Of a DNA stretch of 64,000 bases, positions 51,212-60,009 are shown piece after piece. A program made the translations under genes and the position numbers. Positions within the stretch are counted from its first letter, which is position 1, and each line of letters opens with the position of its first letter. The notes beneath the pieces were generated by a model, which searched no databases, had not been told where the DNA came from, and worked only from the letters and a program-made list of their open reading frames with translations. The DNA is from Fidelibacterota bacterium (GTDB lineage Bacteria; Fidelibacterota; UBA8477; JABMPR01), in NCBI GenBank assembly GCA_016784025.1, contig JADHVL010000019.1:1-64000 (forward strand). Reading direction: 5' to 3'.

Positions 51212-51427
51212 CTACTCCTCCAATTCAAACATTTCTTCTACTGTGACTCCCAGAACTTGTGAAAGACGTAGTGCCAATCCCACAGATGGTGCGTACCGAC
51301 CTTTTTCAATAGAGAGAATTGTCTGGCGAGTGGTACCTACTTTTTCAGCCAACTGTTCCTGGGTTAAATCCCCGGCTTTTAGTCGGCAGAGCTTCAAATT
51401 ATTTCGAATATCATACTTGGGCCTCAT
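51212..51427 (-). CDS. Small Xre-family regulator (YozG-like)
   Basis: A 71-residue helix-turn-helix protein: LKLCRLKAGDLTQEQLAEKVGTTRQTILSIEKGRYAPSVGLALRLSQVLG in the order of the Xre fold, ending VEEMFELEE. Stand-alone Cro-like proteins of this size commonly sit with a membrane gene and repress it. Its GGAG lies only one base before the ATG, so the true start could be slightly inside. Confidence 0.88.
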   Translation of the reverse strand: MRPKYDIRNNLKLCRLKAGDLTQEQLAEKVGTTRQTILSIEKGRYAPSVGLALRLSQVLGVTVEEMFELEE

Positions 51428-51558
51428 ACTCCAATATACAATAAACTATACATAATGGAAAGTTTATTTTACTTTTTGTCTTGCTTTGCTCTCTCCGTCA
51501 CCATATTTTCCAATCACATCAAAAGATCACTTTTGATAAACCTTTGGAGGGAAACACA

Positions 51559-52107
51559 ATGAGGTATTGTCTAACGCTTGGTATTATGATGACGATCTTG
51601 ATGTCCTGTAGTGTCATTGATAAAGGCGCACAAAAATTATTTTTAGAACGTTCCGGACCATTCGAGGTAACAGTTTATCCCGTCCATGTAGTGGTTTCAG
51701 AAACAACCTCTGCAGATACATCCCTTCAAAAGGAGCTTGTTCAATACCTGAATGATAGTGGATTGGCCAAAGCTGTAGCTTCGGGGGGCGATGTGGATAT
51801 CCCATTTGAATGGGGAGCTAATCAAGCAAAGATGTATCGCAGAAGCGCAGAAGCCTTTGCTGCTGCAGTGCAGCTTGATAAACCGGCTACATCCTATGCC
51901 CTACTTATAGAAACCCTAAGTATGGGGGTGGAAAACAACATGGGTGGTGTGCATTTCTACCTCGTTGATACTGCAGGTAAAGTTGTTGCCGGGACACTTT
52001 CAAACTCCCATTGGGAGGAATTTAAATCCATATCTCCCAAAGATAGAAAAGCAGGTATGCAAGTTGCATATACGCTCCTGAAAACACTTACCATCGAAAC
52101 ACCTTAA
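51559..52107 (+). CDS. Hypothetical lipoprotein
   Basis: A 182-residue lipoprotein (TLGIMMTILMSC). The rest has an alpha/beta look (VTVYPVHVVVSETT, YALLIETLSMGVENNMGGVHFYLVD) with no recognised family. GGAGGG precedes ATG 51559; the frame also extends to 51481 without support. A hairpin follows. Confidence 0.65.
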   Translation: MRYCLTLGIMMTILMSCSVIDKGAQKLFLERSGPFEVTVYPVHVVVSETTSADTSLQKELVQYLNDSGLAKAVASGGDVDIPFEWGANQAKMYRRSAEAFAAAVQLDKPATSYALLIETLSMGVENNMGGVHFYLVDTAGKVVAGTLSNSHWEEFKSISPKDRKAGMQVAYTLLKTLTIETP

Positions 52108-52113
52108 TCACTT

Positions 52114-52148
52114 AGCCATCCCCACAGATATTTCTGCTGGGGATGGCT
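52114..52148 (+). terminator. Hairpin after the lipoprotein gene
   Basis: AGCCATCCCCA (52114-52124) pairs with TGGGGATGGCT (52138-52148). The stem is strong, but the T tract is missing, so terminator function is only likely. Confidence 0.6.
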
Positions 52149-52294
52149 GATCTCCAAGCTTCATTCGAGTAACCCTCACTTTTTCATTCATCTCTTAACC
52201 TTTTTACTTCTATAGCGTCTCAGTTATGTTGTCGGCCAATTGAAACAATCATCGCTGGCCAATGCTCGGTCTCGATTTGATAAAGGAAATGTCC

Positions 52295-54757
52295 ATGCTT
52301 CGATCCATAAAACTTACCCTCCCTTTGATATATCTAATCCTAATAACATCCACCCTTATTGCTCAACCTCAACACGGCCAGGGCAGAGGCGGTGGCAGTA
52401 GACCCAGTTCAGGCATTGCCGGAAAAGTCCTGGATGATGTGTCTGGAAATCCCATTCAATACGCCAATGTCATGCTCCACAATAGCGATACTGAAGAGGC
52501 CATCACAGGAACCATAACTGGTGAAAGAGGACGATTCAATATCACTCCTGTCAAACCGGGGCACTACTTCCTGACCATCAAATTCATGGGTTATGAACAA
52601 ATGAAGATAGATAGCCTGACCATTACCATGGCCACGCCCATGGCCATGATCGGACAGGTCTTCCTGATTCCAGCTACTGTATCAGGCGAATCTGTAGTGG
52701 TTGAGCGGGAGCGTACCACCATGGAATACAAGATTGATAAAAAAGTGATCAATGTTGGGCAAGACCTTACCTCCAGTTCTGGAACAGCTGTTGAAGTGCT
52801 TGAAAACGCCCCTTCTGTTCAGGTAGACATCGATGGAAATGTGGAGTTGAGAGGCAGTAGCAATTTTACTGTGCTCATCGACAACCGTCCTTCTATACTG
52901 GATGGAAATGAAGCTCTCCAAACCATTCCTGCCAGCACCATTGATAACATTGAGATCATCACAAATCCATCAGCAGCCTATGATCCAGATGGTGTCTCAG
53001 GCATCATCAACATCATCACCAAAAAGAGTAAGCTGGAAGGCATCAGTGGGATTGCCAATCTGAATGCAGGTAGCCTGGGACAATTGGGTGGAGATTTTCT
53101 CATCAATTATCGCAACCACAATTACACGGCCTACATCAGTGCCGCTTATCATACTCGGATTTATGAAGGTCAGGATTCCACTCTTAGTGAAACAACGATT
53201 GGAGATACAGTTTATTCTGTGGGTCAACTTGGTGATAATCGCTTTCAGCATGGTGGCTATCGACTTCGCACAGGCATTGACTTCAATCTTTCAGACAAGG
53301 ACATATTAGGCGTCAAGCTTTCCTATGGATCTAGAGGATTCAGTAGATCAGGTGAAAATTCATTTTCTGAGTATACGAACTATTTTGTCGTTCCAACATT
53401 ATCTACTTCAGAAGCCTTATCTGAGCGTGGAGGCGCCTATTATGGTCTGGGTGCCAACTATGAGCATCAGTTCAACGGTCCTACACACCGCCTCGCCATA
53501 GATGGTCGCTACAGTATTCGAAGATCAGATGAGGAAAGCACAACTGAACAATTTGATATAAATGGGAACCAGATCAGTGGAAAAATCACCACTGAAGAAG
53601 GACCAACAAATCGTGGTCGCCTCGAGATTAAATACGAACAGCCCTTCGCCAATGACGGCAAGTTGGAAGCCGGCTATCAAATTCGTTCTGGACTTTCAGC
53701 AGATGAAAGTGGACTGCAGACATGGATTCCAGGAACTGGTGAATATGTTACGGCTACCACCTATGACTATGACACAGAGTATAAACGCAATATTCAGTCT
53801 CTGTTTGGGGTCCTCTCGACAAACATTGGTAAACTGGGTGTGCAAGGTGGCTTCCGTGCCGAATACACCTTCAGAAACATCGCCGTTATTGATAGTATAG
53901 ATTTTGAAATCGATCGTTTGGATTATTTCCCAACCCTTCACTTATCATACAATATCACGCCAACTAAGAAGTTCATGACCAGCTATTCCAGACGGATTCG
54001 CCGTCCGCGAGGCTGGTTTCTGGAACCATTCGAAACCTGGACAGATGCCTATAATGTGAGAGTAGGTAACCCCGGGCTGTTGCCTCAATACATCAACTCA
54101 GCTGAAGCTGGGTATATGCAGTATTTTGGCAAGAACATGATATCTGCTGAGGTGTATTTCCGCGAGACCACCAATCTGGTTGAAAGGGTTCAAAGTGTGT
54201 ATTCAGAGAATGTTATTTTGCATACTTTTGACAATGTGGGAAATTCTCTCTCTGTAGGAAGTGAAGTATCACTTCGTCTCATGCCCTTTGAGTGGTGGGA
54301 TTTTAATCTCATGGGTAACATCTATCATTACGAAATCAATGATCAACCAGCCAGCTTCAACCAGAATATTGAAAGCGACAACTGGAGTCTGCGTTTTAAC
54401 AATAATTTCACTGTCAATAGCTTGATCAAGTTGCAGATGAATGCCATGTACAATAGTGCCTCCGTTACGGCTCAGGGTGAAAGAGAAGCCATGTTCTTCC
54501 TGAATGCCGGTGCTCGTTTGAACATTATTGAAAATAAGCTAAGTGCTTCAATCAATGTCCGCGATATTCTGGATACCGGTGACCACGAGTTTACCAGTAG
54601 CGGTGACGGTTGGTATCGATATCAATCCTCTGATAGAGTGGCACCAATCTTTTCAGCATCAATTAAATACATTTTCAACAATTATCGTTCCAGGGACAGA
54701 AACGGGAATGGAGATGGAATGAACGGTGGAGAAAGTGCTGAAGGCGATGATTTTTAG
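52295..54757 (+). CDS. TonB-receptor-like outer-membrane barrel with carboxypeptidase-regulatory domain
   Basis: An 820-residue outer-membrane protein: signal peptide (cleavage near LIAQ), a Gly/Arg-rich linker, a carboxypeptidase-regulatory-like domain (about 40-120; GKVLDDVSGNPIQYANVML), a plug (about 130-240; ENAPSVQVDIDGNVELRGSSNFTVLIDNRP, NPSAAYDPDGVSGIINIITKK) and a beta-barrel to the end. This is the FCB OMP_b-brl_3 type without an adjacent SusD. The end is Gly/Asp-rich (NGNGDGMNGGESAEG). Substrate is unknown. ATG 52295 has AAAGGA seven bases upstream. Confidence 0.85.
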   Translation: MLRSIKLTLPLIYLILITSTLIAQPQHGQGRGGGSRPSSGIAGKVLDDVSGNPIQYANVMLHNSDTEEAITGTITGERGRFNITPVKPGHYFLTIKFMGYEQMKIDSLTITMATPMAMIGQVFLIPATVSGESVVVERERTTMEYKIDKKVINVGQDLTSSSGTAVEVLENAPSVQVDIDGNVELRGSSNFTVLIDNRPSILDGNEALQTIPASTIDNIEIITNPSAAYDPDGVSGIINIITKKSKLEGISGIANLNAGSLGQLGGDFLINYRNHNYTAYISAAYHTRIYEGQDSTLSETTIGDTVYSVGQLGDNRFQHGGYRLRTGIDFNLSDKDILGVKLSYGSRGFSRSGENSFSEYTNYFVVPTLSTSEALSERGGAYYGLGANYEHQFNGPTHRLAIDGRYSIRRSDEESTTEQFDINGNQISGKITTEEGPTNRGRLEIKYEQPFANDGKLEAGYQIRSGLSADESGLQTWIPGTGEYVTATTYDYDTEYKRNIQSLFGVLSTNIGKLGVQGGFRAEYTFRNIAVIDSIDFEIDRLDYFPTLHLSYNITPTKKFMTSYSRRIRRPRGWFLEPFETWTDAYNVRVGNPGLLPQYINSAEAGYMQYFGKNMISAEVYFRETTNLVERVQSVYSENVILHTFDNVGNSLSVGSEVSLRLMPFEWWDFNLMGNIYHYEINDQPASFNQNIESDNWSLRFNNNFTVNSLIKLQMNAMYNSASVTAQGEREAMFFLNAGARLNIIENKLSASINVRDILDTGDHEFTSSGDGWYRYQSSDRVAPIFSASIKYIFNNYRSRDRNGNGDGMNGGESAEGDDF

Positions 54758-54949
54758 ATCACCCCAGTACCGTAGAAAGTATTTGATATGAGTATGAACT
54801 CCATTTATCATCTGATGTGATGATGAGAATTATAAATATGAAATCTTTGTTTCAGGATTCCGTGGGCGCACAAGCCCATGGATCAGCATATATATGTGGA
54901 GAATGTTATAGGTAGACCTATTCATTAACACAACCCCTTAGAGGTATTT

Positions 54950-54987
54950 AAAGCCCCGCTGATCCCCAGAGATAGCGGGGCTTTTTT
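54950..54987 (+). terminator. Intrinsic terminator
   Basis: AAAGCCCCGCT (54950-54960) pairs with AGCGGGGCTTT (54974-54984), followed by more T. It ends the barrel gene, though it lies about 190 bases after the stop. Confidence 0.88.
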
Positions 54988-54999
54988 GTTTCAGGAGAT

Positions 55000-55031
55000 A
55001 TAACCAAATAACCAAATAACCAAATAACCAA
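55000..55031. repeat. Four tandem copies of an 8-base unit
   Basis: ATAACCAA occurs four times in a row with no change, ending 14 bases before the ATG of the small gene at 55046. The number of copies could vary by slippage. Confidence 0.9.
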
Positions 55032-55045
55032 GAAAGGGATTAGAG

Positions 55046-55285
55046 ATGAACCTGAAAGACATGGTAAAAGGAGGACAAAAAGTAAGAATCAGTTTTTATA
55101 GCCGAGGGAGTTTGTGGTACATCACAGAAAGTGGTTTCGAATTCCCGGTACCTGTAGGAGACCGAGCTGAAGTTGGCAATGCCACCTTCCTCGCGGAGGA
55201 TAAAGCCATCTATTTCATGCGCTACATCCGAAAATACATCCAGTTTCTGGAAGACGCACGCACGGAAGCACAAAAAAGATCCTAG
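55046..55285 (+). CDS. Conserved small protein of unknown function
   Basis: A 79-residue protein: MNLKDMVKGGQKVRISFY, GSLWYITESGFEFPVPVGD, NATFLAEDKAIYFMRYIRK. The start and the F-FPVP...GNATFLAEDKA-FMRYIRK pattern are familiar from small conserved proteins in many Gram-negative genomes, but function is unknown. AAAGGG lies before the ATG, and a hairpin terminator follows directly. Confidence 0.75.
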   Translation: MNLKDMVKGGQKVRISFYSRGSLWYITESGFEFPVPVGDRAEVGNATFLAEDKAIYFMRYIRKYIQFLEDARTEAQKRS

Positions 55286-55290
55286 CAATA

Positions 55291-55530
55291 CAAGAAGCTA
55301 TCCTAAAAGGGTGGCTTCTTCTTTATTTAAGAACAAGGAACACCGATTGATGATTGAAGAAGTTGAGACACAAACCTCGGCCTTCGAAAATCGTTAATCC
55401 TTGTTCGATATTCAAAAGAGGTCCTCCCAAAAGGCGTAGCTTCTATACCTAAGAACCTGCCTTCGCTTATCAGCTTCGACATGGCAGGCAAGGAACATCC
55501 ATTAAAGATTGAAGAAGTTGAGCAAGCTTC
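55291..55530. repeat. Two degenerate direct copies of a non-coding unit
   Basis: Copy one (about 55291-55390) and copy two (about 55410-55530) share the same order: a stem with AAAAGG...GCTTCT, then AAGAAC, then AAGGAACA, then the identical 16-mer GATTGAAGAAGTTGAG (55352-55367 and 55507-55522). Copy two carries extra bases in the middle. No gene is supported here; the two short open frames across the region have no ribosome site. The rest of the gap to 55751 shows nothing. Confidence 0.55.
55292..55327 (+). terminator. Terminator after the conserved small gene
   Basis: AAGAAGCTATCC (55292-55303) pairs with GGGTGGCTTCTT (55309-55320) with G-U pairs, around TAAAA, then CTTTATTT. It also forms the first part of a degenerate repeat (see findings). 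Confidence 0.7.
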
Positions 55531-55751
55531 AGCATTGGAACCTGCTCCTCGCGGGTCGGATGAATGGATACCAACGCATTCTTTGCTTCAGCTTATCAAT
55601 AAGGTGATAGACAAAATGGAACTGTATTCAGATCTTGACAGTAGTCTCGGAGGTAATTGTTAAGACTTTCGAAGGTTAGAGTATACATAAATTTGTGGTA
55701 AAAGAAAAAAGACGACTTCAAGTTCTGAGACAGCCTCTTGTATTTAAATCT

Positions 55752-56858
55752 TCAAACCTGTTTTTGAAATTTTATGTAGAAGGAATTACCACCCCGAGAT
55801 CTTGGACGAACACCAACATCGGCATTGTGTGCCAGAGCAATTCGTTTTGCAATGGCCAGACCAATTCCATCGCCAATTTGAGATTGATCCAATTGTACGC
55901 CGCGCTCAAATATTATTAATCCTGCATCTTGTTCAAGCGTTTCACCCTCATCTTTAACTTCAACAATTATAAATTCATCCTCCCTTTTAGCCACGATAGA
56001 CACTTCACTACTATTCCCGGCATATTTTAGAGCATTGCTGAGGTAGTTATTAAAAACCTCTACAATAATTGGATTTGCATAAACTGACATATCTGTAGGG
56101 ATGGAGGTATTTGTTGTTATACCTTTTTGAGCGAACGCTTTTTCAAACTCTTCCAGAGCAGAACGGATGATTTTTGAGAGATTGAGTTCGCTAAGTTCGA
56201 TAAATTAATTCATCGATATTTGAGTCAGGGCTCGCGCATTTGAAATTACTTCAATGAGTCTGAGACTACTCGAATTGATAGTCTGTATCATTTTATTCTC
56301 TGGCGATTCATCTCTTAACATGTCCGAGATACCATAAATCGCATTGACGGGATTCATAATATCGTGATTGATAATATCTAATAGAAGGGACTTGAATTCG
56401 TTCTCCCATTCAAGTTTCTCAGCCAGGTCTTTGTATTTATCATTTGATTTTTGGAGGGCCTCTTCGTGGAGGATGGATTGTTCTATATCCCTATCTACAC
56501 CTCTAAAGCCAATAAGTTTTCCCCCTTCATCAAATAGTGGTTCCCCTGAACTTTCTAAAATTTTCAAGTCACCATTTTTATGTCGAAATCTGCCCCTGAA
56601 ATGCTGCCAGGGGACACCGTCTTTAAGTTCGGTGTTAAACGTGTCTATTTTTTCAGGAGTGGCAAGTTCAATAGGCCAGAACATGCTAACGTGTCTACCA
56701 ATGAGTTCCCTGGCTTCATATCCCAAAATAGTTTGTACGGCATTATTGGAATAGGTGTGGATTCCATTCACATCCATTTCCCACACCCAATCTGTCAGAG
56801 AGTCAAGAAACCTCCTTAACTCAGTGTTCACCAGACCGTCATTTTTTAGTTGGGACAT
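55752..56858 (-). pseudogene. PAS-domain histidine kinase interrupted by one in-frame stop
   Basis: Reading from ATG 56858 gives a PAS domain (LTDWVWEMDVNGIHTYSNNAV, RFRHKNGDLKILESSGEPL), a HisKA domain with INHDIMNPVNAIYG, then TAA at 56205-56207. After the stop the same frame continues without interruption: FIELSELNLSKIIRSAL, the N-box NNYLSNALKYAG, DEGE and GIGLAIAKRI, down to 55752. All parts of a normal kinase of about 368 residues are present, so this is one gene with a single nonsense change (or a sequencing error). No response regulator is next to it. A split kinase made as two pieces is the alternative; the second piece would need ATG 56090, which has no ribosome site. Confidence 0.8.
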
Positions 56859-56908
56859 GATGCAATTAAAATAAGGTAATTATCCCTGAGTGAAAGTGTA
56901 GAAGAACC

Positions 56909-57859
56909 TTATAAATCGGGGTGCAACAAGAGGACATGAATGGCAAATTCGAGGTCCCCTTCTTTGAGAGCTACCTTCGCTGCAATCTCAATATCCTTCT
57001 TGGCCTGGACAGGATTGGAATCCAGTTCATCCATCCCGTGAAGAAATAATTTGGAGTATTTCGACGAAGGTTTATCTGCTCTTACCCTGTTGATATATTG
57101 TTGCAGTTCATCCTGATTTGGTAATTCTTCTAATGAGCCCAGTTTGCCAAGGTCATTTCCCGTGAGGATGCTTGATTCTCTAATAAAACCTGGTAGCTGA
57201 TCAATACCCATCCCCTGTCTTGTGGGTTTATTCACAGTGAATAGAGCGGCTCCTGAAGCACGTGTATAGTAATTGAAGCCATTGCGTCCAATAAGGTCCA
57301 ATGCGTCTGGAGTCATTTTCCCATCTTCCATCACCGCTTCAGAGACATGGAATCTCAGCACACGGCACAAGACAAGGTTTCCAGATCCCTTGGTACCGCC
57401 CAGAGGTATGATCTGCTCAACCTTACACTCCATATGGAAGGGGGAATTTTTAACACGTTTCGGCCGAACCACTTCAGACTCCAACGTTTCAAAACCTGCT
57501 TTGGTGAATTCGCTTAGTTCTGGACCATAAGCGGTTGAGGCCAGGCTGACTTGCTCAATCAAATCAAAGGGGACAGCGTGGACCACACACTCCGGTATCT
57601 TTTCCAGATTCAAGAGTGTATCCTTGGCGGACCCATCCTTGCCGCTGTAGGCTGGGGAAAAAGCGATATAAGGAGGATTTGCGCCAAAGGCGTTAAAAAA
57701 TGAAAATGGTGCGAGATTATCAATGCCATCTTCCGAGATGGTTGAAACCAGAGCTATGGGTCTTGGGCTCACCCCGCTGAGTAATAAGTTGTGAACCTCT
57801 CGGAGGGGCTTTTGTTCAGGATCAACGCTGATAAACCCTCTAGATGTTGTCTCATTCAC
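56909..57859 (-). CDS. Flavin reductase family protein in the tyrosine operon
   Basis: A 316-residue protein: a flavin-reductase-like FMN-binding domain (about 20-215; GVSPRPIALVSTISEDG, NLAPFSFFNAFGANPPYIAF, TAYGPELSEF) and an unrelated C-terminal extension of about 100 residues with helical content. It is the last gene of the aromatic degradation operon, 12 bases after the fumarylacetoacetase gene. Members of this group are often found in such operons in FCB bacteria, but no step of the classical pathway needs one. Its real reaction is not known. Confidence 0.82.
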   Translation of the reverse strand: MNETTSRGFISVDPEQKPLREVHNLLLSGVSPRPIALVSTISEDGIDNLAPFSFFNAFGANPPYIAFSPAYSGKDGSAKDTLLNLEKIPECVVHAVPFDLIEQVSLASTAYGPELSEFTKAGFETLESEVVRPKRVKNSPFHMECKVEQIIPLGGTKGSGNLVLCRVLRFHVSEAVMEDGKMTPDALDLIGRNGFNYYTRASGAALFTVNKPTRQGMGIDQLPGFIRESSILTGNDLGKLGSLEELPNQDELQQYINRVRADKPSSKYSKLFLHGMDELDSNPVQAKKDIEIAAKVALKEGDLEFAIHVLLLHPDL

Positions 57860-57871
57860 AGCAGTTATTCC

Positions 57872-58888
57872 TTATGAAATCATTTTCTTCTTGGCCAGAA
57901 GTGAGTGGTCCGAACCACTTGATACCATGGTATTATTTAAAACCCCTAAACCATCAATCCTGAGTTCGATTTCATCAAGGGGTGCTAGCCAGGTGGGAAT
58001 AAATTCTTCACCAGCTTCGTCGGCTTGAAGAGCGGCTGTTCCATTTAATTCCAAATAGCAACCACTTCCCACAGTCCCGGAGCCAATGACATCTCCAGGA
58101 TAGAGTTCCACGCCATAGGAAGCCCGCTCAATAATTTCAGCAAAGGTCCAGGTCATATCCTTCATATTACCATCTGAGATCTGGGTTCCATTGTGGTAAG
58201 CCTGCATACCCAGGGAATAGGTCAGCCCAAAATCTGTCTGGATTTTGAATTCTTCCAACTCATCAGGTGTGACCAGCCAAGGACCAATCGATGTGGCAAA
58301 ATCTTTTCCTTTGGCAGGACCAAGATTGAGTTTCATTTCCTCCATCTGCAGCAGTCTGGCTGAAAGATCATTCATGATGGTATATCCAGCGATATAACTG
58401 TCTGCGTCCTTGGACTGAATATTTTTGCCTCGTTTGCCAATCACAATGGCCACTTCAAGCTCAAAATCCAGCTTGTGCTCATGATCCGTTTCAACTTGAA
58501 TATCTCCACCACCGAAAATGGCATTATGGTTTGTGAAATAGAAAATGGGATACTGATCAAACTCGGGGATCATGGGAACCCCACGATTTCGGCGTGCTGT
58601 TGCAACATGTTGACGAAAGGCATAGGCATCCCGACAGGAGGGTGGATTGGGAATGGGCGCCAGTAACTCAGCATCTTTTACCGTCGAAACGCCCAGACCG
58701 CGTTTGATCCGCTGATCCAGAGTTTTGAGGGTCTCCATTCCTGCCTCTTCCAGATAAAGGAGTTCCAAAACCGTTTGGGGTAATTCAACACCGATGGTCT
58801 CCCCACCTTTTTGAATATCGTAGACCTGCTCTTGTATCAAGAGTCCACTTCTATGAGAGTTCCCTGATTTATACGAAACAATTTTCAT
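57872..58888 (-). CDS. fahA: Fumarylacetoacetase family hydrolase
   Basis: A 338-residue member of the fumarylacetoacetate hydrolase family: PIPNPPSCRDAYAFRQHV, FELEVAIVIGKRGKNI (metal-binding Glu pair), YTIMNDLSARLLQ, GPAKGKDFATSIGPWLVTPDEL and GDVIGSGTVGSG. It splits fumarylacetoacetate into fumarate and acetoacetate, the last step of tyrosine breakdown. It starts two bases after the aminotransferase stop, with AGGGGAAG inside the end of that gene. The gene context makes this function likely even though the family has other substrates. Confidence 0.88.
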   Translation of the reverse strand: MKIVSYKSGNSHRSGLLIQEQVYDIQKGGETIGVELPQTVLELLYLEEAGMETLKTLDQRIKRGLGVSTVKDAELLAPIPNPPSCRDAYAFRQHVATARRNRGVPMIPEFDQYPIFYFTNHNAIFGGGDIQVETDHEHKLDFELEVAIVIGKRGKNIQSKDADSYIAGYTIMNDLSARLLQMEEMKLNLGPAKGKDFATSIGPWLVTPDELEEFKIQTDFGLTYSLGMQAYHNGTQISDGNMKDMTWTFAEIIERASYGVELYPGDVIGSGTVGSGCYLELNGTAALQADEAGEEFIPTWLAPLDEIELRIDGLGVLNNTMVSSGSDHSLLAKKKMIS

Positions 58889-58890
58889 TT

Positions 58891-60003
58891 CTATATCTTC
58901 CCCTGATTCAAAATTATTTGATAGACTTCTTCCATGATGTCGACGGCAAACTCCGTTTCATCCATGGTCCCAGAATTTACCCTGATTCCATTGGGTACAC
59001 CGAATTTATCCACATGACGTACAATCAATCCGCGATTGGCACATTCCTCGGCAAATAGAGCAGCATCGGATTCCGTGGGCATTAAGGTGAGGATGAAATT
59101 GGTGTGGGTTTTGACTTGAGGAATACCTATACGGTCAAAATTATCTTTCAGCATATTAAGTGACCGTCGATTCAGATCTATGGTCTTTTGGAGGAATTCA
59201 ACATCATCCAGGGCTGCAATTCCAGCCTGTTGGGCCAGAAGATTTGGCTCAAAAGGTAGTTTAACCTTATAGAGTGCCTCAATGACTTTGTCAGGTCCCA
59301 CTGCAAAGCCAATACGTAAACCTGCCAGGCCCTGTGCTTTAGAAAGGGTCCTCGTGATTACCAGATTTTCATAATCATACCTGACCCCATTGGGGTAATC
59401 CTGAAATTCGCTGGCATAATCCGTATAGGCTTCATCGAGAATCACCATGATATGATCGGGAACTTGAGCCATAAAGGCTTCAAATTCCTGACTTGAAAAC
59501 ATGGTTCCAGTTGGATTGTTAGGGTTAGCCAGATAGATCATGCTGGTTTTTTCGGTGATGGCTCCTTGAAGGGCCTGGAGATCAAAACCATAATCCTTGA
59601 GCGGTAGTTTGATAAGTTTACGTCCGGTTTTGCTGATAGAGACATAAATGCCAATAAAGGTGCCCTCGCAAGTAATGATCTCATCACCCTCTTCGGTAAA
59701 AGCGGAGACGATATAAGCTAGAAGAGAATCTGTGCCGTGACCGCAGATAATGTGATTGGATTGGACCGAATACTTCTTAGCGATGGCCTGCACCAGGTCA
59801 TAGGAGGCCGGATCGGAATATCGGTTCAGACCTGAGAGAGCTTCTTCAATGGCTTTCAGCGCCTTGGGGCTTGACCCCAGGGGATTCTCAGCTGAAGCCA
59901 GTTTCACTATACGAGTAAGATTCTTCTCTCTGGCTAGTTCGGAGATGGGCTTCCCCGCTTTATAGGGAATTAATTGTTCGACAAAGTGTGGTATTTTAAT
60001 CAT
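58891..60003 (-). CDS. HisC-like PLP aminotransferase, probably acting on tyrosine
   Basis: A 370-residue fold-type I aminotransferase of the HisC group: KLASAENPLGSSPKA, ICGHGTDSLLAYI, YLANPNNPTGT, LDEAYTDY and RTLSKAQGLAGLRIG with the PLP lysine at 222. On sequence alone it would be called histidinol-phosphate aminotransferase. It lies between the homogentisate dioxygenase and fumarylacetoacetase genes with 2-6 base gaps, so transamination of tyrosine or phenylalanine to the keto acid is more likely. It starts six bases after the dioxygenase stop. Confidence 0.85.
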   Translation of the reverse strand: MIKIPHFVEQLIPYKAGKPISELAREKNLTRIVKLASAENPLGSSPKALKAIEEALSGLNRYSDPASYDLVQAIAKKYSVQSNHIICGHGTDSLLAYIVSAFTEEGDEIITCEGTFIGIYVSISKTGRKLIKLPLKDYGFDLQALQGAITEKTSMIYLANPNNPTGTMFSSQEFEAFMAQVPDHIMVILDEAYTDYASEFQDYPNGVRYDYENLVITRTLSKAQGLAGLRIGFAVGPDKVIEALYKVKLPFEPNLLAQQAGIAALDDVEFLQKTIDLNRRSLNMLKDNFDRIGIPQVKTHTNFILTLMPTESDAALFAEECANRGLIVRHVDKFGVPNGIRVNSGTMDETEFAVDIMEEVYQIILNQGKI

Positions 60004-60009
60004 ATCTGT

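Noticed and set aside
52295-54757. SusC-type receptor of a polysaccharide utilisation locus
   Set aside because: The plug and regulatory domain fit the general OMP_b-brl_3 group, and no SusD gene or glycosidase is adjacent.
55000-55031. CRISPR-like array
   Set aside because: The 8-base units are directly adjacent with no spacers and there are no cas genes.
55173-55663. Two short frames with similar peptides (KEH-L-IEEVE)
   Set aside because: The similarity comes from the degenerate DNA repeat; the starts lack ribosome sites and one lies inside the small conserved gene.
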